Positions 1-6,268 of a stretch of 10,826 bases of DNA are shown one piece after another. The DNA is from Euryarchaeota archaeon UBA439. GTDB taxonomy: Archaea; Thermoplasmatota; Poseidoniia; Poseidoniales; Thalassarchaeaceae. Under the pieces are notes generated by a model, which was not told where the DNA came from, did not search any database, and saw only the letters and a list, made by a program, of their open reading frames with translations. Each line of letters begins with the position of its first letter. Position 1 is the stretch's first letter. The stretch spans positions 3,103 to 13,928 of the forward strand of contig DANB01000006.1 in NCBI GenBank assembly GCA_002497245.1. The letters run 5' to 3'. The position numbers and the translations under genes were made by a program.

Positions 1-947
1 CCACTTGAGCGACGACTACCGCCAGAAGTTCTTCTTGACGTTGTTCTTCGCGTTATTCTCCTGCTCCTTCTACGATGGAACCAAGGTCTTCTGTGCCAAG
101 GTACTCCATAGTATGTACCTCCAAATATTGCTCCCCCTCCATGATGATGGTGATGGATCTGTACACCTCCGTCTGACTCCTGGTACTGTTGGTTATTACC
201 GTCAAAATACATGAAGCCCAGTAAAACTAAGAGAATAGGAAGTAAGCAACATAGTCCTAGGAATGAGAAAAAGGCTCCTGTATCGCTGGGTGGTTCAAGT
301 TGACTAATTCCATTATCATCAAGTTTGTACCAAACATCTACACTAGAATTCACTGGCAGTGTCTCATATTCAACTATCTCTAAACAATAGTCGCCCCAAT
401 TTCCTAAGAAATAATTGTAATATTCATCAAAATAAGTAACTCCATTTACTGAGTAATTATAGTAAACATCTGCTCCACAATCGTAAGAATATGTGTAAAT
501 ACAATCATAGTATTCATCATAATATTCATCATACAAGCAATCTTCGTGTTCTATCTCATATTCCCACCATTCAGTGCCTTCTAGGACAATTGCATCGGTA
601 GTCCCCCAGACATCGTCTATGGATGGGGCTAAGGCTGAGGCTGCAAGTGATCCTAAGATTCCTAGGAAAACAATAATTGCTAGGAAAAGATATCCTGGAT
701 CGTCGGTCATCCAGTCAAAGGCTCCCTTATTGAGGTCGAACCTTTGTGGTGATGAAGGCATAGGGTCGCCTGCTTTTGTTCCAAGCATTTCTTGATTCAT
801 TTTGTTCATATTAAATTCATGTTGCGCTTGTGCCATTTCTTCTTCTCTTTTGATCCGCATCATTTCTGTATGATTCATCATTTCTTCAATAGTTTCCTTT
901 GAAGATTCCTTTTTTTCAGGTTTACCCCACCATTTGTCATCACTCAT
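1..947 (-). CDS. Partial, unrecognised two-TM protein with Cys/Tyr-rich loop and basic tail
   Basis: The frame is open from an ATG at 947-945 to the left edge (315 codons seen, no stop), so the C-terminus is missing. I recognise no family. Residues 17-55 are a Met/Glu/Lys-rich stretch likely to be helical. Residues 85-107 form a first membrane segment. Residues 108-223 are an acidic, Tyr/Asp/Glu-rich loop with four cysteines (137, 149, 157, 188), enough for two disulfides if the loop lies outside the cell. Residues 224-248 form a second membrane segment containing a Cys-Cys pair (233-234). The tail has five consecutive His (265-269), a Gly-rich patch, and an Arg/Ser/Thr-rich region from about 285 that fits a cytoplasmic location by the positive-inside rule. 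The start is supported by AGGTGG placed 4 nt upstream. It lies 65 nt downstream of the Nudix-MBL gene on the same strand. That it is a real gene is fairly sure; its function is unknown. Confidence 0.75.
   Translation of the reverse strand, partial: MSDDKWWGKPEKKESSKETIEEMMNHTEMMRIKREEEMAQAQHEFNMNKMNQEMLGTKAGDPMPSSPQRFDLNKGAFDWMTDDPGYLFLAIIVFLGILGSLAASALAPSIDDVWGTTDAIVLEGTEWWEYEIEHEDCLYDEYYDEYYDCIYTYSYDCGADVYYNYSVNGVTYFDEYYNYFLGNWGDYCLEIVEYETLPVNSSVDVWYKLDDNGISQLEPPSDTGAFFSFLGLCCLLPILLVLLGFMYFDGNNQQYQESDGGVQIHHHHHGGGAIFGGTYYGVPWHRRPWFHRRRSRRITRRTTSRRTSGGSRRSS
507..530 (-). repeat. 12-bp tandem duplication inside the two-TM protein gene
   Basis: Two adjacent 12-bp units (507-518 and 519-530) differ at one base. 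On the coding strand they encode repeated Asp-Glu-Tyr-Tyr, around residues 140-147, within the predicted extracytoplasmic loop. It looks like a small in-frame duplication that adds acidic and aromatic residues between Cys137 and Cys149. Confidence 0.6.
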
Positions 948-951
948 GATT

Positions 952-957
952 CCACCT
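952..957 (-). promoter_or_regulatory. Shine-Dalgarno site for the two-TM protein
   Basis: On the minus strand AGGTGG sits 4 nt before the ATG at 947. It matches the archaeal GGAGGTGAT consensus over AGGTG. It is one of the clearest ribosome-binding sites in the window and sets the start of this otherwise unrecognised gene. Confidence 0.6.
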
Positions 958-998
958 ACGTTTATTGCTGACAGTAGTAACTATTCATCTTATCTGTA

Positions 999-1013
999 AT
1001 TTTAATTAATAAT
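999..1013 (-). promoter_or_regulatory. Possible TATA box for the two-TM protein
   Basis: An AT-only stretch (ATTAATTAAAAT on the minus strand) lies between the Nudix-MBL stop and the next start. An archaeal TATA box centred near 1005 would place transcription start near 979, giving a leader of about 30 nt that includes the ribosome-binding site. The region is generally AT-rich, so this is a weak call. The gene may instead be cotranscribed with the upstream Nudix-MBL gene. Confidence 0.3.
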
Positions 1014-2557
1014 CAATCATTAAATGAATATTTGCCATTATTGAAGCCTATTTTTCCTGATTTAATATGCCCTTTAAGATGGGATAATGTTTGATCAATC
1101 ATCAGTCTAGGATGAGCTTGTGGCGTGTCTTCATATGATTTTTTAGCAATTGATTCTAAGTCTGTAAAATTATTCTTTACAGCTTCAAGTACCAATTTAT
1201 GTCTATTACTCCTATGTTTAATATAGCGATCTAATAATTTTTCAGGATTGGCTGAGAAAGGACCGTGTCCAGGGAATAAGAGAGGCGGATTAATACCCTT
1301 AATTCTTCTTAATCCTTCAATATATTCGTTCATATCTCCGTCACTTGAGGGGACAAGAATTGTACCTATAACGGCTACATTATCTCCACTGATAATGCCC
1401 GCATCTCCAACCAAACAAATGTGCCCCGGACAGTGTCCAGGAGTCTCAATCACATTCCAACATACAGACGAACCATTTCCATTGAGTATGAATGAATCGT
1501 TCTCCTTCAATAATTTTTTATTCCCCAATATTGTAATTGTATCTAATGTCTCTTTGCTAGCCCATATAGGTGCTTTATACAATTTATTAATTTCTTCTAA
1601 GTTGCCAATATGATCTTGATGCTTGTGAGTAAATATTGTTGCTTTGATTTCACTTCCAGTTGAGACTATTTCCGTTATCTTTCTAGATAGTATTTCTAAA
1701 GCCTCGTCACTTTTAGCAGCGGGATCTATGATTACTCTTTCTCCACCAGCAACTCCTAGAACATAGCAATTCGTATGAGTGGCCGGAGGCAGTGTTTGAG
1801 TAGGTAATGGTATGCATTCAACACCGGGTGCAAACTCCAAAATATGATATCCTTCAGAAGGTCTTTTCGATAGTTCATCAAAAGCAGATATCAAATCTCC
1901 ATTTTCTTTTATTGCTTGACAAATATCTCTAACTAAAGTTACTTGTGGTGGTGGCAACCTTACTTCATGACTTAGCCATGACTGAAGTAGAAGCTCTGGG
2001 TTCCACCATTTATATTCATCAAACTCTGAAATTCCTTTCGGAAATCGTGGTTCAATTTTTGAGTCACCTATGGAAAGATGATGGAATGTATTTGTAAATC
2101 TAACAGGTGCAAATGGAGGCATTGTCCTAACAGCGACAATTTGCGGACTAAAGTTATCGATATTCAATTCCCCATTTTTGACATAATTCCCCCATTCCTC
2201 TTTATTTTTACAAATATTTTCTTGTATTTCTTCATCAACTAATTCTAGAGACCCTTTCCCATCGGGAGAAAATCCTATTTCTTCAACAAGTTCTCTTAAC
2301 ACAGTAATACTTTTTACAGGATTATGAGTGTTTGCCAATAAATCAGGATTTTCCTCAGCAAATCTTCTATCTGTGCGACTTACTCCTCCTCCTGGGAATG
2401 CCCAAAAATCAGGAAATGCAGGAACTTCTGATACTCTATGGCATAGTAATATTTCACCAATATTTCCATTCATTCTACTTACTATAAGTGAAGCAGAAGG
2501 TCTAGGAGTTGCAACATTAGCCGCGGGTAATTCTACACCCTCGGGTAGTTCATCCAT
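1013..2557 (-). CDS. NUDT19-like Nudix hydrolase fused to LACTB2-like metallo-beta-lactamase
   Basis: A 514-residue protein with three visible parts. Residues about 20-225 are a Nudix hydrolase: FPGGG at 54-58 and the metal-binding core RELVEEIG at 88-95, with an insert between them. A LPPPQ segment at 201-205 followed by a helix is typical of the NUDT19/RP2-like branch, whose characterised members cleave CoA-type or nucleotide diphosphates. Residues about 240-445 are a metallo-beta-lactamase fold: HKHQDH at 311-316, TPGHCPGH at 372-379, SGD at 390-392 and PGHGP at 429-433, so the two-metal site looks complete. Residues about 446-510 resemble the winged-helix tail of LACTB2-type hydrolases, whose human member is an RNA endonuclease. 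The substrate is not readable from sequence. ATG 2557 is preceded by GAGGT with a short 3-nt gap. The gene is divergent from the aldo/keto reductase. Domain calls are confident; biological role is inference. Confidence 0.9.
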   Translation of the reverse strand: MDELPEGVELPAANVATPRPSASLIVSRMNGNIGEILLCHRVSEVPAFPDFWAFPGGGVSRTDRRFAEENPDLLANTHNPVKSITVLRELVEEIGFSPDGKGSLELVDEEIQENICKNKEEWGNYVKNGELNIDNFSPQIVAVRTMPPFAPVRFTNTFHHLSIGDSKIEPRFPKGISEFDEYKWWNPELLLQSWLSHEVRLPPPQVTLVRDICQAIKENGDLISAFDELSKRPSEGYHILEFAPGVECIPLPTQTLPPATHTNCYVLGVAGGERVIIDPAAKSDEALEILSRKITEIVSTGSEIKATIFTHKHQDHIGNLEEINKLYKAPIWASKETLDTITILGNKKLLKENDSFILNGNGSSVCWNVIETPGHCPGHICLVGDAGIISGDNVAVIGTILVPSSDGDMNEYIEGLRRIKGINPPLLFPGHGPFSANPEKLLDRYIKHRSNRHKLVLEAVKNNFTDLESIAKKSYEDTPQAHPRLMIDQTLSHLKGHIKSGKIGFNNGKYSFND

Positions 2558-2637
2558 ACTACCTCGAGGTGGTTAATGATTTCAAACCAGCCTGTCGAAT
2601 GACTCAAGTCTATCAGGTTAATCGACAGTCATGACTG
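2558..2637. promoter_or_regulatory. Divergent promoter spacer with several inverted repeats
   Basis: This spacer separates the divergent Nudix-MBL and aldo/keto reductase genes. It holds a perfect 10-bp palindrome ACCTCGAGGT (2561-2570). It also holds a 7-bp inverted repeat, CTGTCGA (2592-2598) with TCGACAG (2622-2628), around a 23-nt spacer that contains GACTCAAGTC (2601-2610, also symmetric). A perfect 12-bp palindrome CAGTCATGACTG (2626-2637) spans the reductase start codon. An AT-rich stretch at 2574-2586 could serve as TATA for the Nudix-MBL gene. Operators for a dimeric repressor or an RNA hairpin over the reductase start are both possible. Short palindromes also arise by chance. Confidence 0.4.
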
Positions 2638-3479
2638 AATATGTGCCGATTAGTCACAGAGATAATGAAAACGGCACAAAACTCTTTGAAATATTAATGC
2701 CAAGATTTGGTCTTGGAGTTTGGCAGATGGATAAGAATGAATGTAAATCCTCTATAATTCATGCATTAAAAAATGGTTACAGACTAATTGATACAGCTAC
2801 CGCATACGGTAATGAAAGTGCAGTCGGTGAAGCAATAATCGAATCACAAATACCTAGAGATGAGATTTTCGTAGTAACTAAACTAAGACGAGTTCATGCA
2901 ACAGGTTTTGATGATACTATATCTCAATGCCGAGAAAGTCTTATGAGACTTAATCTAGATTATGTCGATTTATATTTAGTACACGCCCCACCAGAAGATA
3001 TTTCAGTTCGTGGAGATGTTTGGCGAGGTATGGAAGAATGTTTAAGATCAGGCTTAACGAGATCGATAGGTGTGTCAAATTACGGTATTAATCATCTTGA
3101 TGCAATGCGTAAATATGCGACTATTTTACCATCTGTAAATCAGATTGAAGTACATCCTTGGCTACAGAGGACAGAATTAAGAAAAGCCAATGAGAAAATT
3201 GGAGCCATTACTATGGGTTATTCTCCTCTTGCCAGAGGGCATAAAGTCAATGATCCATTATTAGCCTCAATTGCTCAATCAATTGGCTGTTCTCCTGCTC
3301 AAGCTGCAATAAAGTGGGTTTATGACACTGGCTGCATTACAATACCTAAGTCAAGTAATCCTGATCGTATAATTGAAAATAAGGAGTCCTTAGGTATCGA
3401 TATCTCTGATTTTATTGATGCTTTTTCTTCTCTTGAAGAATCATACATTTCAGGATGGAATCCTACAATTGAACCGTGA
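2631..3479 (+). CDS. Aldo/keto reductase, NAD(P)H-dependent
   Basis: A 282-residue protein, the normal length for a single-domain aldo/keto reductase (TIM barrel). These cytosolic enzymes reduce aldehydes or ketones with NADPH or NADH. The catalytic tetrad is present: Asp54 (RLIDTA), Tyr59 (AYGNE), Lys84 (VVTKL) and His118 (LVHAP). Family signatures include GLGVW at 27-31, SIGVSNYG at 145-152, NQIEVHPWLQ at 170-179, and the cofactor-phosphate segment IPKSSNPDR at 238-246 with Glu249-Asn250. The start at 2631 keeps the N-terminal hairpin that normally precedes the GLG motif; starting at Met23 would delete it. The family is closest in look to prokaryotic AKR5-type reductases, but the substrate cannot be named. 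Its stop overlaps the next gene by 4 nt, suggesting cotranslation. A 12-bp palindrome covers its start codon. Confidence 0.93.
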   Translation: MTEYVPISHRDNENGTKLFEILMPRFGLGVWQMDKNECKSSIIHALKNGYRLIDTATAYGNESAVGEAIIESQIPRDEIFVVTKLRRVHATGFDDTISQCRESLMRLNLDYVDLYLVHAPPEDISVRGDVWRGMEECLRSGLTRSIGVSNYGINHLDAMRKYATILPSVNQIEVHPWLQRTELRKANEKIGAITMGYSPLARGHKVNDPLLASIAQSIGCSPAQAAIKWVYDTGCITIPKSSNPDRIIENKESLGIDISDFIDAFSSLEESYISGWNPTIEP

Positions 3480-3667
3480 GTGATAATATGAAGGAACCAG
3501 AGACTATTGAAGAAGAGTTAGAAATTATCGCTGCCGCTTTAGAGGCTGGGATTGATCCGTTCCCTCCAAAAAAAGAACCCAAACCACGAGGAAAAATAGC
3601 TCTAGGTTGGTTCATGATAATTATTATGATTACTTGGGTTTCAGATATTCTTTACCGTTCATTATGA
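3476..3667 (+). CDS. Small single-span membrane protein, function unknown
   Basis: A 63-residue product starting at GTG 3476, overlapping the reductase stop by 4 nt (GTGA). An in-frame ATG at 3488, with GTGAT three bases before it, is an alternative start that would give 59 residues. The first about 25 residues are acidic (runs of Glu at 8-15) and probably helical. Next is a Pro/Lys-rich linker with PPKKEPKPRGK at 30-40, then a membrane segment at about 41-59 with a short C-terminal end. The basic linker before the span suggests an N-inside orientation. I recognise no family. The overlap indicates an operon with the aldo/keto reductase, so it might anchor or modulate that enzyme, but this is only guilt by position. 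A T-rich run (TTTTTCT, 3668-3674) right after the stop could help end transcription. Confidence 0.7.
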   Translation: MSDNMKEPETIEEELEIIAAALEAGIDPFPPKKEPKPRGKIALGWFMIIIMITWVSDILYRSL

Positions 3668-3740
3668 TTTTTCTATTGATATTTGAAATTATCTAAATAC
3701 AGATGGAAATGATTCTAGGTAGTGCCCCCTACAGCAAAGC

Positions 3741-5084
3741 ATGGTACGTCTGTGGGCTGTTGTAGTGTTGACCACATTAATGGCGACTTCAGCATCTCCG
3801 ATTGTTACTGCACAGGTTGGGCAACCTGACATTATACAGGAACATTGGTACCACTCATACGCTACACTTACTCTTGACTTGAATGAGTGGGCGGATGATT
3901 ATCCTGAAATCGTAATTTTATTTTCTATAGGGCAAACAGAACTTGGTAGAGAGATTTGGATGTTACAAATTTCAGATTGGAGCCAAGAAACAAAACCAGA
4001 TGGTACGAATAAAGAAGTGGCTTATATTGACGGTGGCCACCATGGTAATGAACATCTAGGCACTGAATTAGCTTTCCTTACAGCTGAATATTACATTGAA
4101 GGTTGGGGGGGCGGAGATCAGGAAGTTATTGAAATCTTACAAACTACTGAGTTGCATATCCTCATTATGTTAAATGCTGATGGAAATGACTTTGATACAA
4201 GATGGAATGTAAATCAGGTTGATTTGAATAGAAACTATGATCATTACTGGAATACTTGTGACTCAACACAACCAGGAAGTAGTGCATTCAGTGAATCTGA
4301 GACTCTTGCGAATTCTATTTACATGAATGAAGTAGTACCAAATGCAGATCTCTACATAACGATGCACACCGGAGTTTGGATTATGCTTTATCCGTGGGGT
4401 AAATGGCCAGAGCAACCTTCAGACTGGGAGTTATTCCATCATATTCGGGATGATGTAAATGACAATATTTCAGAGATACCAATTCGGAATGCCAATCAAG
4501 GACTATACCCAAATTGTGGAACTAGTCGAGATTATGGGTATGGGGTAATGGGCTTTCCAACATTTACCTTTGAAACAGATGACGAACAATTTTTGTTGGG
4601 AACTGTGGAAGCACTCTCTGATAGATTAGGTGAGGAATTAGATGTAATGAGATACTTAATTCAGAATATTTGGTACTGGCGTGCTAGATTAGTGGTTGAA
4701 GATTTAGAGATTCAAGACAATCAAATTAAAGCCGACGTATCCAATATCGGGCATGCAAGTACTTCAAATGCTACTTTCCATTATTCTAACTCAAACGGCG
4801 ATTTATTATGGCATTCAGATAATTTTGGTATTAATGCTACAAATAAATCAGAAATCATAGTTACTACTCAAAATCTCAGCTTAGTAGATGACGGGATATG
4901 GACTATACACTATCAAAAGAGAGTAATTGACTCTTCAACCTGGGTTGAGGAATTTATTGATGAATCAGTGATTAAAATAAATTCAGATGATAAAGGACTT
5001 CTCCCTGCGCCATCATTATTTATTTATTTACTATCCATAATTGCCGCAGCAATAACTAGGAAGAATTCCTCAATAGATTGTTAA
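3741..5084 (+). CDS. Secreted M14 zinc carboxypeptidase with C-terminal membrane anchor
   Basis: A 447-residue exported metallopeptidase. Residues 1-24 form a signal peptide (basic start, hydrophobic core, ...VTAQ). The M14 catalytic domain spans about 36-310. Zinc ligands are His101 and Glu104 (HGNE) and His209 (MHTG). Arg154 and the DLNRN motif at 161-165 match the residues that hold the substrate C-terminus. Glu278 (FTFETDD) fits the general base. Cys173 and Cys259 could form a disulfide outside the cell. Residues about 317-415 are a beta-rich accessory region resembling a CARDB-type fold. The end (420-441) is LPAPS, then a hydrophobic stretch, then Arg-Lys, like a C-terminal anchor or sorting signal. 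It probably trims peptides at the cell surface to feed amino-acid uptake. There is no ribosome-binding site before ATG 3741, and no in-frame upstream ATG in the short spacer. A run of seven G (4105-4111) keeps frame. Confidence 0.92.
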   Translation: MVRLWAVVVLTTLMATSASPIVTAQVGQPDIIQEHWYHSYATLTLDLNEWADDYPEIVILFSIGQTELGREIWMLQISDWSQETKPDGTNKEVAYIDGGHHGNEHLGTELAFLTAEYYIEGWGGGDQEVIEILQTTELHILIMLNADGNDFDTRWNVNQVDLNRNYDHYWNTCDSTQPGSSAFSESETLANSIYMNEVVPNADLYITMHTGVWIMLYPWGKWPEQPSDWELFHHIRDDVNDNISEIPIRNANQGLYPNCGTSRDYGYGVMGFPTFTFETDDEQFLLGTVEALSDRLGEELDVMRYLIQNIWYWRARLVVEDLEIQDNQIKADVSNIGHASTSNATFHYSNSNGDLLWHSDNFGINATNKSEIIVTTQNLSLVDDGIWTIHYQKRVIDSSTWVEEFIDESVIKINSDDKGLLPAPSLFIYLLSIIAAAITRKNSSIDC

Positions 5085-5100
5085 CAGAATATCGAGAAAT

Positions 5101-5176
5101 TGGTAGTCCCTCCCGGATTCGAACCAGGGTCGTGGGATCCAGAACCCCACATGATGGACCACTACACTAAGGGACT
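5101..5176 (-). tRNA. trnQ: tRNA-Gln (anticodon CUG) with encoded CCA
   Basis: Read on the minus strand from 5176 to 5104, plus CCA at 5103-5101. The acceptor stem AGTCCCT pairs fully with AGGGACT, and the discriminator is A. The D arm has G10-U25, U11-A24 and G12-C23 with conserved A21, like other archaeal tRNAs. The anticodon stem TGGGG/TCCCA encloses loop TTCTGGA, so the anticodon is CTG, reading CAG glutamine codons. The variable loop is 4 nt. The T stem CCTGG/CCGGG carries the loop TTCGAAT. No intron is seen. The AGTCCC acceptor start is typical of archaeal tRNA-Gln. The gene lies 57 nt after the korB stop on the same strand and 16 nt from the end of the convergent peptidase gene. Confidence 0.95.
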
Positions 5177-5197
5177 AACAGTATCGGGGACAAGTAC

Positions 5198-5206
5198 TAT
5201 GTATTT
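5198..5206 (-). promoter_or_regulatory. TATA box of the tRNA-Gln gene
   Basis: On the minus strand AAATACATA is centred 26 nt upstream of the tRNA 5' end at 5176, the standard archaeal TATA-to-start distance. The position suggests the tRNA has its own promoter in the korB-tRNA gap, even if some korAB transcripts also read into it. Confidence 0.6.
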
Positions 5207-5233
5207 CAAGAAAACCTAAGTTTCCTAATACAA

Positions 5234-6268
5234 TTAGTTAGCTCTGAATCCTGCATTCACTAATTCCAAACTTTCTTTACTCGGTCTTAATTGAGAATCT
5301 GGAAGAGCCATTAATGGTATATCAGTCAATCCAAGTGTTTCAGTCGCTGTCTTCATATCTGGATTATAGTAAAGTAGACCAGTAACATGTCTTCCTTCTC
5401 TATCTGCTTCATGAATTGCTCTTAGTGCTTCCACTGGGTCATTAGGATTATGTTCGCTTCCTACAGTCTCCAATCTTAGAGTAGAACCATCAAATAATTT
5501 GATTTCTTTAAATTCTCCTGCTGGTACTTCAACAGCTTCAATTGGTGAGAAATGAGGTATATAATCTACAATATGCAAAACCTCATCATTCGCTTTTACA
5601 TAGTTGTAGGATCTGTATGACTCATCATTATTAGCAAATGTGACGCATGGAGAAATCACGTCAATAATTGCCATTCCCTTATGACTCATCGCTGCTCTAA
5701 GTAATGCAGTCAATTGCTTCTTACTCCCAGAGAACGATTTTGCAACGAAACTACAACCTAAATTTACAGCCATTGCACACAAATCAATTGGTGCTTGTTG
5801 ATTAGCAGCGCCCTTCTTCTTTTTCGAACCCTTTTCCACTGTAGCACTGTATTGGCCCTTAGTTAATCCGTAGACTCCATTATTTTCAATGATATATACC
5901 ATATCTAGATTTCTTCGTATAGCATGAATAAATTGACCTATTCCTATGCTAGCAGTATCTCCATCTCCGGAAACTGCCAAGAAAGAAAGATCTTTATTTA
6001 CCATATTTGCACCAGTTGTGACTGATGGCATTCTTCCATGTACTGTATTGAATCCATGACTCTTTCCAAGGAAATACGCGGGTGTCTTAGATGAACAACC
6101 AATTCCGCTCATCTTTGCGATTCCCTCAGGTTTTATTCCATTCTCCCATGCAGCTTGAATAATTACGTTTGAGATTTGATCATGCCCACAACCAGGGCAT
6201 AATGATGACTTCCCTCCTTTGTATTCTGACTTTTCTAAATCTATTACATTCAACTTCAAAATACTCAT
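5234..6268 (-). CDS. korB: 2-oxoacid:ferredoxin oxidoreductase beta subunit (KorB)
   Basis: A 344-residue beta subunit that binds thiamine diphosphate and a 4Fe-4S cluster. With KorA it decarboxylates a 2-oxoacid to acyl-CoA and passes electrons to ferredoxin. CPGCGH at 24-29 gives Cys24 and Cys27. Cys58 (GIGCSSK) and Cys208 (SPCVTF) complete the expected four cluster ligands. The thiamine-diphosphate motif runs from GDGD at 101-104 to ENNGVYGLTKGQ at 128-139. The IDVISPCVTF block fits the branch usually annotated as 2-oxoglutarate:ferredoxin oxidoreductase, though other 2-oxoacids cannot be excluded. The normal downstream NDHEG-like segment is replaced by ANNDES at 212-217. ATG 6268 overlaps the korA stop in ATGA, and GAGGGGGCGG upstream lies inside the korA end, so the two subunits are translated together at matched levels. 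No separate ferredoxin or delta subunit is adjacent. Confidence 0.94.
   Translation of the reverse strand: MSILKLNVIDLEKSEYKGGKSSLCPGCGHDQISNVIIQAAWENGIKPEGIAKMSGIGCSSKTPAYFLGKSHGFNTVHGRMPSVTTGANMVNKDLSFLAVSGDGDTASIGIGQFIHAIRRNLDMVYIIENNGVYGLTKGQYSATVEKGSKKKKGAANQQAPIDLCAMAVNLGCSFVAKSFSGSKKQLTALLRAAMSHKGMAIIDVISPCVTFANNDESYRSYNYVKANDEVLHIVDYIPHFSPIEAVEVPAGEFKEIKLFDGSTLRLETVGSEHNPNDPVEALRAIHEADREGRHVTGLLYYNPDMKTATETLGLTDIPLMALPDSQLRPSKESLELVNAGFRAN

Noticed and set aside
141..155. Five consecutive His codons, possible cloning tag
   Set aside because: The tract is internal, in frame within a longer native-looking tail with no vector sequence around it, so contamination is unlikely.
5..214. Plus-strand open frame of 69 codons at the left edge
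   Set aside because: Antisense shadow of the Arg-rich tail of the two-TM protein; composition follows from the opposite strand.
574..795. Plus-strand open frame of 73 codons
   Set aside because: It is antisense to the two-TM protein gene, has no ribosome-binding site and no recognisable features; the minus-strand frame runs open for the whole 947 bp and has a good start.
1248..1613. Plus-strand open frame of 121 codons
   Set aside because: Antisense to the metallo-beta-lactamase domain, whose metal motifs are intact on the minus strand.
2328..2576. Plus-strand open frame of 82 codons
   Set aside because: Antisense to the Nudix domain and without any independent support.
4105..4111. Run of seven G in the carboxypeptidase gene, possible frameshift error
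   Set aside because: The frame continues through all M14 active-site motifs downstream, so the run length appears correct.
5807..5836. Lys-rich run in KorB after the GLTKGQ motif
   Set aside because: KorB members of this branch commonly carry a basic segment (KGSK-like) at this position, so it is not a lineage oddity.
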